Source of the DNA: Callaeas wilsoni
Lineage: Eukaryota; Chordata; Aves; Passeriformes; Callaeidae
NCBI GenBank assembly: GCA_013398955.1
Contig: VWPU01002062.1
Location: 1-64,000 of the forward strand
Length of the DNA stretch: 64,000 bases
Reading direction: 5' to 3'
Shown: piece by piece, positions 1 to 9,184 of the stretch
How positions within the stretch are numbered: position 1 is the stretch's first letter
Layout: each line of letters starts with the position of its first letter
Notes under the pieces: generated by a model
Told to the model about the DNA's origin: nothing
Database searches by the model: none
The model's input: only the letters and a program-made list of their open reading frames with translations
Program-made: the position numbers and the translations under genes

Positions 1-294
1 CCCCGCGTGCGAGCGCGCGCGGGATGGGGGGGCGGGGCTACGTCACAGTGCGGCCACGTGGGGCGCGGGGACAGCGAGCACGTGGGAGCGCACGGCGCGC
101 CCGGGAGGCCCCCGCGCCCCCGGGAAGGCCCCGCACACCGGCGGGATCGACCCCGTAGCCCCCGGGCGGCCCCTTGACCGCCGCGGGGCCGGGAGGGCGG
201 CCACGTGGTGGGGACAATTGTCCGCCGGAGCGAGCGCTCGCAGGCGACCGAGGTGTGCACAGGAGCTAAACGTGCTGCTCGCGCTCTCTTTCAG
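1..294 (+). other. NCL: NCL intron 1, 3' part (GC-rich)
   Basis: This GC- and CpG-rich stretch runs up to the acceptor tttcag at 289-294. No ATG GTG AAG-type start (the MVKLAK of known nucleolins) is present, so the first coding exon is probably off the left edge and this is the end of intron 1. The frame opened by an ATG-like start at 205 merely reads through the acceptor and is not the real N-terminus. Confidence 0.7.
39..207 (+). promoter_or_regulatory. Three CACGTG E-boxes and a CRE-like site in NCL intron 1
   Basis: Perfect CACGTG palindromes lie at 55-60, 79-84 and 202-207. A CRE/ATF-like TACGTCAC lies at 39-46. MYC is known to activate mammalian nucleolin through E-boxes in intron 1, so retention of three perfect sites in the same intron fits a conserved MYC-responsive enhancer. 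Binding itself is inference. Confidence 0.6.
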
Positions 295-405
295 ACCCCG
301 AAGAATCAGGTCAAACAGAAAAAAATGGCTCCTCCCCCGAAAAAGTTCGAGGAAAGCGAGGAAGAGGAATCCTCTGACCTAGAGGAAAGCAGCGGAGAAG
401 AGGTG
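295..405 (+). CDS. NCL: NCL exon 2 (TPKNQVKQKK... first acidic residues)
   Basis: The acceptor is tttcag at 289-294; the exon opens with ACC CCG AAG (TPKNQ). The donor is either GTG|GTTGAT (end 405, keeps the conserved V of EEV) or GAG|GTGGTT (end 402). Both keep the frame. Encodes the start of acidic region 1 with SEEEESSDLEESSGEE. Confidence 0.85.
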
Positions 406-3400
406 GTTGATCTAGAGATGGAGTCAGAAGGATGCGTGTGTTACGGAAGTGTTATGAGGGTTGTGGGTTACAGTGTAACAGAATATTAATAAACAGTCGG
501 TGTTCCTCACTAAACTGTGGCTAAAGAATAAACTGGATTTCATAAGGCCAAAGCAGCGTGGGGAAAACCAGCTCAGCTGCTAAGTCTGTCCTTCCAGGCT
601 TTTGGAAGTACTGCTGGGGTCTTAAAGGTGTCCTAAAGCTGATAAGCAAGTGGGTACTTAATTACCTTAGTAATGAGTAACATGAGATTTGTCACATGCA
701 GATAATGTGCAAGTGTAAAAATTCCAAGATGCTGAATGCTGTTAGAGATCACTGGTCTTCAGGACCAGGGAATTTGGAGGTGCTTTGATGCTCCATAATT
801 AGGCTCTTAAAAGCATGAAAAAGCTGGCTTTGAGCTTTATTAATTCATCAGGATGGACAGTTAAGGTAACTTAACAGAAACTGTCAGAGGGATATGCTTT
901 AGATTTCAGTTGCTGTATGTTTGATAGTGAAGTAATGGCAGCTTGAAAGGGCCAGCATGAGTCTTACGCTAATGTGTCTTTCAGATGGTCCCCCAGAAGA
1001 AACCACAAAAAGTTGCTGTTACCCCAGCCAAGAAGGCTGCAACTCCTGCAAAAAAAGTTGCTACTCCTGCAAAAAAGGCAATTACACCTGCAAAGAAGGT
1101 TGTGGCTACTCCACAGCCCAAAAAGGCTGTTGCTCCAACTCCTAAAAAGGCTGCTGTCCTAACCAAAGGAGCAAAAAATGGAAAGAATGCCAAGAAGGAG
1201 GAGAGTGAAGAAGAAGACGATGACGATGATGATGAAGATGATGAGGAGGAGGAGGAGGATGAAGAAATTGATTCTGGTAAGTTACTTTTGAAATAGGGAT
1301 TGACTAAAGCTGGTTCAGTCAAGTCATTGAATATGAGTACCTTTGGAATTGAAAGATTGAATACTTCTGGGGGTGGTTTTCATTGATTAAAAAGGGGGTT
1401 ATGAAGGAGAGGTGGGCAGTGGGTAAAGTTTGAAGAACTTAGGCTGTACCTCCCTTACACACAGCCTGTGAAGCATCTCCTAGTTTCTTGATTGCTCTTT
1501 CCTGGACTTTTGGACAACATTTTGGGAAGCTGTAAGTATTTTTTACCTATACCAGTGATCCATTGAACCTTACTAGTAAAGACTTGTTGTACTGTTGGTG
1601 CAGATGAGGAAGAGGAGCCACCAATGCCTGTGAAGCCTGCAGCCAAAAAGCCTGCAGCAGTACCAGCCAAAAAGCCTGCAGTTGTGCCAGCAAAGCAGGA
1701 ATCTGAGGAGGAGGATGAGGATGAAGATGATGATGAGGAGGATGATGAAGAAGAGGATGGTATGAGACGCTTAATTAAACACTCAGAGGGAGCTGAGGGA
1801 GGGGCATAACTTAATGGATAGTGGGAGTGATGCAGTGTGTGCCCAGCTGGTTTTAGCTGGTTGCTTTTGTCCATGTTGCTGAATGGGTGTTAATTTCCCT
1901 ATTGTTGGTAAAACTTCTTACTCTTAGTCACAGGTATTGGGGTTTTTTTTTAATGCAGTAAAACTCGAGGGAGAGAAACAGCTTTTGTAAAAATTAGCTG
2001 TATTTAACTTTTTTCTGAAGAACATACAAACTTGAGGAGACGTGAGAAACATTTTGCTTAACAGCATTTTGTTTTCTTAGTTTCAAAAGGAGCTTAATGT
2101 GGAACTGTCTGAATGCTGTGCTCATCTTGTTTCAGAGTCTGAAGATGAAGCCATGGACACAGCCCCTGCTTCAGTGAAGAAAACCACTCCAGCCAAGGCT
2201 GCACCAGTGAAAGCCAAGGCAGCAGAATCTGAAGATGAGGAAGATGAGGAGGAGGACGACGATGAGGATGAGGATGAAGAGGAGGAGGATGAAGAGGATG
2301 CTGAGGAGGAAAGCGAGGATGAAAGTGAGTTAAAATGTTTTCAAGACCAGAACTCTTTAATAACAGGAAAGAAGCCTGAGCAAAAATGTTGTCCTATAAT
2401 GCTTTTGTGCTGAGAAGCAGCTGCTGAGTGACAAGAGAAAGTCTTGTGTAGGACTGGTATAAAGATTAAATGCTCCTGTGTTGATTCAGTGTAGGAAAAG
2501 TTCTTTATTTTTCAGTGTTGTTTTGTTTTCTGTCACAGAACCTGTCAAGGAAGCACCTGGAAAGAGGAAGAAAGAAATGGCCAATAAGAGTGCACCAGAG
2601 GCCAAGAAAAAGAAAACAGATGGTAAGTAGTGTGGATCATCAAAAGGTGCTTGTTTGATGGACCGTGATTGGACTCTGTTGCATGAGAAATGTAACTGCG
2701 AAGGTCCAGCATGTCAGGGATGGGGTTTCCCAGCACAAATGATGATTATAAGGGACTTAATACTGAAATATGATGTCACTTTTGAGCAAAAACTGATGTG
2801 CTAAAGCTGTCTGGAGTCTGGCTCCCAGTTTTAAAAGCTGCCTTAAACCCACTTTATTATCTTTTCATTTAAAGGCCCCACCTCATCTTTCTCTGTATTT
2901 GTTGGAAATTTGGTCTGCACCAAGGAGTATGATGAGCTGAAGACTGGCCTCAGAGAATTCTTTCTGAAGAAGAATATTGAAGTTATAGATGTCAGAATCG
3001 GTGCTTCCAAGTGAGTTCATCAGTAGAATTTTGCTGCTTATTTCTTTTAATTGGCAGTAATTTGTTTGGAGGGGTGCAAGTGTGCTGGGTTCCCCCAGCT
3101 GGGGGAAGTAAGATGCTGGGGTGGTTGCTTGGTAGTGGTGAAAGAGCCACGGTACTGATGAGGGTTTAACTTTGCCTGGAGCTTGACCAGTTGGGACCTC
3201 CCTGGTGCTGGGATTCTGTTCATGGTGTCTGCTGCTAGGGGTGGATCAGCTGAGATCTCAAGGATGCTGTTCTTTCAGGCGGTTTGGCTATGTGGACTTC
3301 TCATCTGCCGAGGATCTGGATAAAGCTCTCCAAATGAACGGAAAGAAGTTAATGGGTCTGGAAATCAAACTGGAAAAAGCAAAGAGCAAGGAAACTATGA

Positions 3401-6400
3401 AAGAAAACAAGAAAGGTACGGCCCACAACTCTGAATACCTGTGGACATCAAAGAAAAGTCACAGTGGGGGCTTGGAGTGTTACTGATGGCTGCTCTTTTG
3501 CTCTCTAACGGCAGATCTGCCTGCTTTGGGCTCTGTGTAATAAAGAGTTTCTAAAATGCTGACATACAGATATGCAAGTTCAGACTGGAATATCTGCAAA
3601 TGTGATCCCAAGAAATAGTGCATATTGGGAGGGCTGAGGAAGAAATATGCTTCTTCCTGAAACTTTAGGACCTGTTTTTTGAACTTGATGCCCTTAAACG
3701 AAGTACAGTAGCTTCATTAACTTTCATTATAGTTGCTTTTGCAGCTTCTGAAAATGAGAATGCTTGCTGTTAATTTCTGCGGGATCAACTTGCTGAGTCT
3801 CACTGAACTGGCAGTGTAGATGAGGAGGGATTTTTAGCTGGTAAGCTGAAAGTAACTTTCCTGTCTTTGCAGAGAGAGATGCCAGAACGCTGTTTTTGAA
3901 GAACCTGCCCTACCGCTTAACCGAAGAGGAAATCAGGGAGGTGTTTGAAAACGCAATGGAAGTCCGGATAGTGATGAACAAGGACGGGAACAGCAGAGGG
4001 TGTGTAGCTGAGAGAACTGTTGTGTGTTTGCTGTTCCTTTAGCTCTTGGCATATTCTGATAAGCTTACGTGTCCTTTGGCTGCCTTAAGGAACCTGCTGC
4101 ATTAGTTGTACTGCTTTTTGCAGATTTTTCTTTTATGTCTTTCCCCTCCCATTCATGAACTTTGTTGTTCCCGGAGGGAGGCGTTTGCTTACGTTCTTTT
4201 CTGTGCTGTAGGATGGCCTATGTTGAATTTAAAACAGAAGCTGAGGCAAATAAAGCTCTGGAGGAGAAGCAGGGCACAGAAATTGAGGGTCGTGCTGTGG
4301 TTATTGACTTCACTGGTGAGAAGAGCCAGCAAGAACATCAGAAAGGTACTTTGCATACTGATAACGTGCATACAGATGATATTCAGGATTCATACCCACT
4401 TGTTTCAGAAGTTCCTGGGGGTATGGCAGCTTTAAATACTGCAAGAAAATTCATATACCAGACCTTTTGCGTGACCTGTGCTCTGCATCCTATGCATTTC
4501 ATGTGTCTACTGCATATTTCAGACAAGGGGGGTCAGCTGGTCTAGGTGACCAAAACCGGATTGGAGTTGGCTTTGTGCCTCACCTTGAGCTGAGGAAAGG
4601 GCAATAAGTATTCTTACCCCTTGGCAGAGTCTGGTAACTAGAGGAAGAGAGCTCTCCTTCTCCAAACTTGCACTTAACAGCACTTACTTTTCCCCATAGG
4701 AGGAGAGTCAAAGACCCTAATTGTCAACAACCTCTCGTATGCTGCTACAGAAGAGACTCTCCAAGAAGTGTTTAAGAAAGCTTCTTCCATCAAGGTGCCA
4801 CAGAACAACCAGGGCAGGCCTAAAGGGTACGTTGTACTGTTTCTTCTGACCCCCAGGCTGGCATTGCAAATGACTTGCCTCCAGGTATCCCTTGTTGCTG
4901 CCAGGCTGACTGGAATCTTCCTCTCCACATAGGTATGCATTTGTAGATTTTGCCACAGCTGAGGATGCCAGAGAGGCATTGAATTCCTGTAACAACACAG
5001 AGATCGAAGGCAGAACAATCAGACTGGAATTCAGTTCACCGTCATGGCAGAAAGGGAACTCGAATGCACGGGGAGGAGGAGGAGGATTCAATCGTAAGTG
5101 TTTCATGTTTGATCTCCAGCTGTGGCAGGAGAGCACCATACAGGCAAATCTGAGGCTGCTTTTAAAAAAAGAAAGCATGCCAGTGGAGTGAAAGACTTGC
5201 ATGGTAAGCAAGTGTGCTGGATATGATGACTGATTATCTGAAATGCTGATGAAACTGTTGTCAAATTCCTCTAGATAGTCAAGTGCTGATCCAGCAGTGT
5301 CTGTACAGTTAGTTATTATCACTGTTGATAAGATGCAAGCATCTATTTTAAAAAAGGGAGCAGGGAAACTTTATTTGGCAGTATCAGGTTGGCTGATGGA
5401 AATCCTTTGATGTCAGTCTCTAACTGCAGTCCTGAAAAAGTTTTCGTGGACTTCAGGTGCCTGAGCTGTTCCTTAAAAACAACCCCTTTATCCCTGAGAG
5501 CTGTTCTTAGAGCCAGTAATGCAAGCTGGATGTGATGTTATGAAGCTGAAGGTTGCCTTGCTCAGGCTGAACGACTTCTGAACGTGCTCCCTTTTCACAG
5601 AGCAAAGCAAAACATTGTTTGTCAGAGGCCTTTCTGAGGACACCACAGAGGAGACGTTAAGAGAATCATTTGAAGGCTCAATAAGCGCAAGAATAGTCAC
5701 AGACAGAGACACTGGATCATCTAAAGGGTAGGTTAAACATCACCTGGGATAGGTTCAGCTGCTACAGAGCACCTCCCTTTAGCTGATCTCTGCAGTACAG
5801 GGTGTTTCTCATGCTCACGTGGATGGTTCTGTGAAATTGGTAAATGGGGTGGGAGCAGGGAACACACAACCTTGGGTCCACTGGTGGAGGGCAGCACATG
5901 CTCGCTCCTCACCTCTTCTCAATGAGCTCCTTCCTGCCAAAAAAATCCGTGGCAGCTGATGGATTCGCACGAGAAGAAAATTAACTGTTCAGTACTGGCA
6001 AACTCACAGTGGGGCTCCATCGATTGTGATTAGCCACTGCTGTCCTACAAGTGACACGTCCTGTGGGATACAGAAGTGCTGGTGTTTGATTCTGAAAGGA
6101 TTTCTGTCAGGAACCTGAAGGTGGTGCTGCAGCTCGTGGAATGTGACTGACTGTCACTCTTGTAACCCGTTTCCTAGGTTTGGGTTTGTGGACTTCAGCT
6201 CTGCAGAAGATGCCAAAGCAGCTAAAGAAGCCATGGAGGATGGAGAGATAGATGGAAACAAAGTTATCCTCGATTTTGCCAAGCCAAAGGGTGACTTTCA
6301 GCGTGGCGGTGGATTTGGTGGTCGTGGTGGCAGAGGAGGTGGCCGAGGAGGAAGAGGTGGATTTGGTGGCAGAGGTGGTGGCAGAGGTGGATTTGGAGGT

Positions 6401-6728
6401 AAGAGGAAGCAAATGCCGTTGTTCGGAGGGGGTGTGCTTAGAAATGAACCCAAAGCCATTCTTGGGGTTATGGTGTGGGGCTACCACAGAGCACTGGATG
6501 TAAATTTATTTTCTGTCCTGTGCCAGGATGGGTTTGGAAGGGCAGTGGCGTATATATATACACCACTGCAGTATATTTTTGTGTGTATCTATAGATATAT
6601 ATTGTAAATACTACACTGGTAACTGTTTTGCAATAATTTTCTTTCTAGGTAGAGGAGGTGGCTTCCGAGGAGGCAGAGGAGGAGGTGGAGATCACAAGCC
6701 ACAAGGGAAGAAGATCAAGTTTGAATAA
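295..6728 (+). CDS. NCL: Nucleolin (partial: first coding exon off-window)
   Basis: Major nucleolar RNA-binding protein that acts in rRNA transcription, processing and ribosome assembly. Fourteen coding exons are in the window: 295-405, 985-1276, 1604-1759, 2136-2324, 2539-2622, 2875-3010, 3279-3415, 3873-3999, 4212-4345, 4700-4826, 4933-5093, 5601-5727, 6178-6398, 6649-6728. They join in frame through GT-AG introns into 693 codons; with the usual six-residue first exon the protein would be about 699 aa, close to the roughly 694 aa I recall for chicken. Order of parts: lysine/TPAKK repeats with acidic tracts (about residues 45-255), a basic linker with KRKK, four RRMs (about 285-365, 378-452, 466-540, 560-635), then a glycine/arginine-rich RGG tail ending KIKFE. 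RRM hallmark pairs are visible: VFVGNL/RFGYVDF, LFLKNL/MAYVEF, LIVNNL/YAFVDF, LFVRGL/FGFVDF. It is convergent with B3GNT7. The only doubtful junction is the donor after 402 or 405. Confidence 0.96.
985..1276 (+). CDS. NCL: NCL exon 3 (TPAKK basic repeats and acidic tract)
   Basis: Acceptor ctttcag before 985; donor G|GTAAGT at 1277. Encodes MVPQKK followed by tandem ATPAKK-like units. These TP-x-KK motifs are the CDK1-type phosphorylation sites known in nucleolin. A long E/D run ends in EEIDS. Reverse-strand serine-rich ORFs here are shadows of the acidic codons. Confidence 0.93.
1604..1759 (+). CDS. NCL: NCL exon 4 (acidic domain)
   Basis: Acceptor ttggtgcag before 1604; donor G|GTATGA at 1760. 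In phase with exon 3 (G|AT = D). Encodes DEEEEPPMPVKPAAKK, alanine/lysine repeats, then an acidic run. Confidence 0.93.
2136..2324 (+). CDS. NCL: NCL exon 5 (acidic domain)
   Basis: Acceptor cttgtttcag before 2136; donor A|GTGAGT at 2325. Encodes ESEDEAMDTAPASVKK, a lysine-rich linker and an almost uninterrupted acidic run. Mammalian NCL is usually described with 14 exons, so this layout appears to have one extra acidic exon. Confidence 0.93.
2539..2622 (+). CDS. NCL: NCL exon 6 (basic linker, nuclear-localisation segment)
   Basis: Acceptor tgtcacag before 2539; donor G|GTAAGT at 2623. Encodes KPVKEAPGKRKKEMANKS and EAKKKKTD, the highly conserved bipartite basic stretch of nucleolin. Confidence 0.95.
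2732..2802 (+). ncRNA. SNORD82: C/D-box snoRNA SNORD82 (U82/Z25)
   Basis: Lies in intron 6 of NCL, the position equivalent to the human host intron. Visible parts: terminal stem AGCACA (2732-2737) with TGTGCT (2797-2802), C box ATGATGA (2739-2745), D' CTGA (2763-2766), C' ATGATGT (2770-2776), D box CTGA (2793-2796). The antisense segment GGGACTTAATA upstream of D' matches the human U82 sequence I remember. It would guide an rRNA 2'-O-methylation; the exact target was not checked here. Processed from the spliced intron. Confidence 0.9.
2875..3010 (+). CDS. NCL: NCL exon 7 (RRM1, N-terminal half)
   Basis: Acceptor tttaaag before 2875; donor AA|GTGAGT at 3011. Encodes GPTSSFSVFVGNLVCTKEYD through DVRIGASK, which includes RNP2 (VFVGNL). 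Confidence 0.95.
3279..3415 (+). CDS. NCL: NCL exon 8 (RRM1, C-terminal half)
   Basis: Acceptor tctttcag before 3279; donor G|GTACGG at 3416. Begins with RNP1 (KRFGYVDF) and ends KSKETMKENKK. Confidence 0.95.
3873..3999 (+). CDS. NCL: NCL exon 9 (RRM2, N-terminal half)
   Basis: Acceptor tctttgcag before 3873; donor GG|GTGTGT at 4000. Encodes ERDARTLFLKNLPYRLTEEE onward to NKDGNSRG. Confidence 0.95.
4212..4345 (+). CDS. NCL: NCL exon 10 (RRM2, C-terminal half)
   Basis: Acceptor gctgtag before 4212; donor G|GTACTT at 4346. Encodes MAYVEFKTEAEANKALEEKQ and the TGEKSQQEHQK linker. Confidence 0.95.
4700..4826 (+). CDS. NCL: NCL exon 11 (RRM3, N-terminal half)
   Basis: Acceptor ccccatag before 4700; donor GG|GTACGT at 4827. 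Encodes GGESKTLIVNNLSYAATEET through NNQGRPKG. Confidence 0.95.
4933..5093 (+). CDS. NCL: NCL exon 12 (RRM3, C-terminal half)
   Basis: Acceptor ccacatag before 4933; donor C|GTAAGT at 5094. Encodes YAFVDFATAEDAREALNSCN through SSPSWQKGNSNARGGGGGFN, with an arginine/glycine-rich linker to RRM4. Confidence 0.95.
5216..5295 (+). ncRNA. SNORD20: C/D-box snoRNA SNORD20 (U20)
   Basis: Lies in intron 12 of NCL, the position equivalent to human intron 11. A perfect 7-bp terminal stem GCTGGAT (5216-5222) pairs with ATCCAGC (5289-5295). C box ATGATGA (5223-5229), D' CTGA (5238-5241), C' CTGATGA (5246-5252) and D box CTGA (5286-5289) are present. The 5' part TGGATATGATGACTGATTA is as I recall for vertebrate U20, which guides a 2'-O-methylation in 18S rRNA. 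Confidence 0.92.
5601..5727 (+). CDS. NCL: NCL exon 13 (RRM4, N-terminal half)
   Basis: Acceptor ttttcacag before 5601; donor GG|GTAGGT at 5728. Encodes QQSKTLFVRGLSEDTTEETL through TDRDTGSSKG. Confidence 0.95.
5915..6059 (+). ncRNA. SNORA75: H/ACA-box snoRNA SNORA75 (U23)
   Basis: Lies in intron 13 of NCL, equivalent to the human U23 host intron. The 5' hairpin closes with CTTCTC (5915-5920) and GAGAAG (5971-5976). Its 3' arm, ATGGATTCGCACGAGAAG, matches human U23 as I remember it. An H box (AAATTA) follows at about 5978-5983. The 3' hairpin has a CAGTGG/CCACTG stem, and a terminal ACA is at 6054-6056 (an earlier ACA at 6047-6049 is possible, so the 3' end is uncertain by about 7 nt). It would guide rRNA pseudouridylation. 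Confidence 0.85.
6178..6398 (+). CDS. NCL: NCL exon 14 (RRM4 C-terminal half and RGG domain)
   Basis: Acceptor ttcctag before 6178; donor G|GTAAGA at 6399. Encodes FGFVDFSSAEDAKAAKEAME, DFAKPKGDFQRGGGFGGRGG and further RGG/FGG units of the GAR domain, the target of arginine methylation in known nucleolins. Confidence 0.95.
6649..6728 (+). CDS. NCL: NCL exon 15 (end of RGG domain, C-terminus)
   Basis: Acceptor ctttctag before 6649; TAA at 6726-6728. Encodes GRGGGFRGGRGGGGDHKPQG then KKIKFE, the invariant vertebrate nucleolin C-terminus. Confidence 0.96.
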
Positions 6729-7130
6729 ACTTACCCTTTCCTTTCCCTTCTCCTGCTCTCCGAGACTATCTGAAAGGACTCCGGGGGTTTTTATTCTCCT
6801 TTGATCTTGCGGAGCCTTCGGAGGACATTCCAAGAAGCGAAGCAGTTCTGTGAGCCACTTGGAAGATAAAATTTTCATTTCAAGGAAGAGAGAGCAAGCC
6901 ATTTTGACTGCTTGCCTGTTCAAATGAACTTTTTAAAACAAAGAGTGGTAGATGTGGGAATTTACCCCTTGTCTGTGAGTTGTCTTGAATTTATAACGTT
7001 TTACCCATGTACAAATTTTTTTTTTTTCCTATAAACTTCTGTAGCATTTTTGCTGTAAAAATGCAGAATGTTTTATCATTTGTGCTTCAGCACCCTGTCT
7101 TGGACAGATTAAAGGACCTAAACTGGTTCG
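6729..7130 (+). other. NCL: NCL 3' UTR with ATTAAA poly(A) signal
   Basis: About 400 nt of UTR with a T-run at 7016-7027. The variant poly(A) signal ATTAAA is at 7108-7113, followed by a GT-rich stretch (ggttcgtgttact), so cleavage is expected near 7130. No better AATAAA occurs between the stop and here. Confidence 0.7.
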
Positions 7131-8029
7131 TGTTACTTCTGTGCCACTAAATGAAGCCAGGCTGTGAGAAACAGGCTGTCTATAGCCTTCCCTCTCTTAA
7201 GGTCATTGGTGTCACAGCAGCAGCTTCTGTCCTGCTTTGCTCTAGCCTGTGTCAGCTCCCAGCAGTGTATGTGTGCTGTGTTAGGAAGGAGGGGAGAAGA
7301 ATATGATGGCCAAGGTAAGCTCTGTAACCACAACCGTTTTTGGTTTGGTTTTTTTTTTTTAACTGAAAATGCTGTGATGGTGCTTGCTAGCCAATTGCTT
7401 TTCTACTTTCTTTTTAAACAAAGTAAATCAGATCTTGTACTAAGGCCCTGCAGTTCAGTTGCTCTCTCCTACAGGCATTTTCTCTTGTGCTTTATTCCAA
7501 CTTGTCTCGTCTTGTCCCTAAGTGTGAAGCAAGTACATGAACAGGAGTTTGGGATAAGTGGCTGCTTCTTTGTAACCAAACTCAGGCCTCCTGCCCTTCT
7601 TCATGCAGGGTCAGCCACCACTCTGGGGATGAGGGGACCCGGTCCTGTGGCAGTGGTCACTGGCTGGTTTTTACAGCCAGGCACAGGGTGCGGTCTTGCA
7701 GTGGCAGCTGTTGGAGTACATGGTTTCCCCAGACCTGCGGGTGTAGAAAACACAGGCACAGAAAGTGGGGCTGTGTAGCTGAGCCTTCCTGGCCACGGGG
7801 ACCCACAGTTCTTGCCCTGGCCTTTGGCATTTGGCCCATGCCAGGACTGTTCCACCCTTCTGGCACACTGTGCCAGGGCTGGGCCCTTTCCTGCGCTGCT
7901 CAACCTTTGCAGCCCCTCACTGGCCTCTTCTCCCTGCCTTCCCAATATCGAGCCCTTGGCCAAAGGTGATTCCCTGTGGTTAAAACGAAACCAGTGGTGC
8001 CCGGAGTCGCTTCAGGTGGAGGGTTGTAG
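7131..8029. other. Intergenic, no gene recognised
   Basis: Downstream of NCL. Open frames here have no recognisable domains or matching splice structure. A T-run lies at about 7350-7361. Confidence 0.5.
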
Positions 8030-8121
8030 GGTTCGTGTGCCGTGTGTCATCGCCCCCGGCCCTTCGCCATCGGCCATTTTGGAGCCGCGGCCCGGCTGCA
8101 AATGGTCGGAGGGGCGGGCTC

Positions 8122-8140
8122 GGCCGCCAGGGGGCAGCAC
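8122..8140 (+). promoter_or_regulatory. CTCF-type binding motif
   Basis: GGCCGCCAGGGGGCAGCAC fits the vertebrate CTCF core (CCRSYAGRKGGCRS) at every core position. It sits in unmethylation-prone CpG-rich DNA between two convergent genes, where a domain boundary or transcription-blocking site would make sense. Occupancy is inference. Confidence 0.6.
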
Positions 8141-8183
8141 CCGCCCGCCCGCGCGTCCTTCCCGCCGTGCCTGAGCGGCTTCG

Positions 8184-8311
8184 TCCTGAGGGGACTGCCC
8201 GGGGAGCCCTCGGGCCTGAGCGCCTCGTTCCTGAGGGGACTGCCCGGGGAGCCCTCGGGCCTGAGCGCCTCGTTCCTGAGGGGACTGCCCGGGGAGCCCT
8301 CGGGCCTGAGC
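8184..8311. repeat. 45-bp GC-rich minisatellite, about 2.8 copies
   Basis: Three copies start at 8184, 8229 and 8274 with exact 45-bp spacing. Each opens TCCTGAGGGGACTGCCCGGG, and copies are essentially identical until 8311. Because 45 is a multiple of three the frame stays open on both strands, giving repetitive ORFs that are probably not genes. Near-identity implies recent expansion or homogenisation. Confidence 0.95.
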
Positions 8312-8340
8312 CGCTTCCACGCCAGCACATGGCCCTAAGC

Positions 8341-9184
8341 CCACTCCCAGACCCTGGGATCCTGGCTGGAGCAGAGCATTTGCTCACACTCCAGTACCCT
8401 GCAGTGGAATCCCACAGTGGTGTGTGACAATGCGGAGTCACACTGGAGAGGGAATGGGCAGGAGCATCCATGAGTGCATCCACTTGGCATTTGCGTTTTG
8501 TCCGTGCATGTGAAATTTTTGGTGCCCTGGAGAAGCCAGCCCCAGTGACAGATGGTCCAGCCTGCCAAATACAGTATGTCCTGGTCCTCTTTGCTGGTCT
8601 CTGCTCCCCAGCACAGGGAGTGACTGAGCTGGGTGCCAGCCCTGGAAACGGAGCCCCCTCGGTGCCCAAACACCAAGGTGACACGCATGGGCTCATCTGT
8701 GGCTTTCCTCTCTTCACCCCAGGCAGGTTCAAACCTGATGACCAGGGCTTGTGTTACCCTGTGATGGTGCTTTGGCTGTGGAAGTGAGCAAGGTCCTGCA
8801 GTGGGGAGGGTGACAGGGACAGGAGATGCCCATCTCCTTCTGCACATGGAGAGAGTGTTCAACAAAACCAGTGAGTTTCCAACCCTGCTGAGGTGGCTTT
8901 TGCCACAAAGGTTGAGATGAGAAGCTCCTCCCTGCAGGGCTCCAGGAGGATCTGAAGTTTAGTTTGAAATGGATGCAGAGGAGTGCATGAAAGAGAGAAA
9001 ATACACACCAGCCTTGTTACCGTGCCAGGCTCCACAAGCAAGCTGTGCCAAACTGGAACAGGGCAGCTACAGTCCCCAGATGCCCACTCCAAGGAGTAGT
9101 TTTGTCACTGTAGCCCATTGCCAGGTTTTGTTCCCAGCAGAAACTCACTAATGACTCACACGAGGTGAAGGCTTGTAGGATTTT
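8341..9184. other. Intergenic, nothing recognised
   Basis: Between the CpG-rich patch and the likely 3' end of B3GNT7. No repeat, RNA gene or supported exon seen. Confidence 0.5.

Larger units (their letters stand above)
8030..8340. promoter_or_regulatory. CpG-rich patch between convergent NCL and B3GNT7
   Basis: An island of dense CpG within moderately GC-rich flanks. It contains a YY1-like GGCCATTTTGG at 8072-8082, a CTCF-type motif at 8122-8140 and a 45-bp tandem repeat. It is not at the 5' end of either neighbour, so it may be an insulator, an enhancer or the promoter of an unrecognised transcript. Confidence 0.5.

Noticed and set aside
981..1874. Reverse-strand ORFs with long poly-serine runs at 981-1322 and 1455-1874
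   Set aside because: They are antisense shadows of GAN/GAR codons in the NCL acidic exons; no splice or start support.
8012..8732. Repetitive ORFs (repeating GLPGEPSGL-like units on + and similar on -) at about 8.0-8.7 kb
   Set aside because: The 45-bp repeat length keeps any frame open on both strands; no start context, splice sites or protein family support coding.
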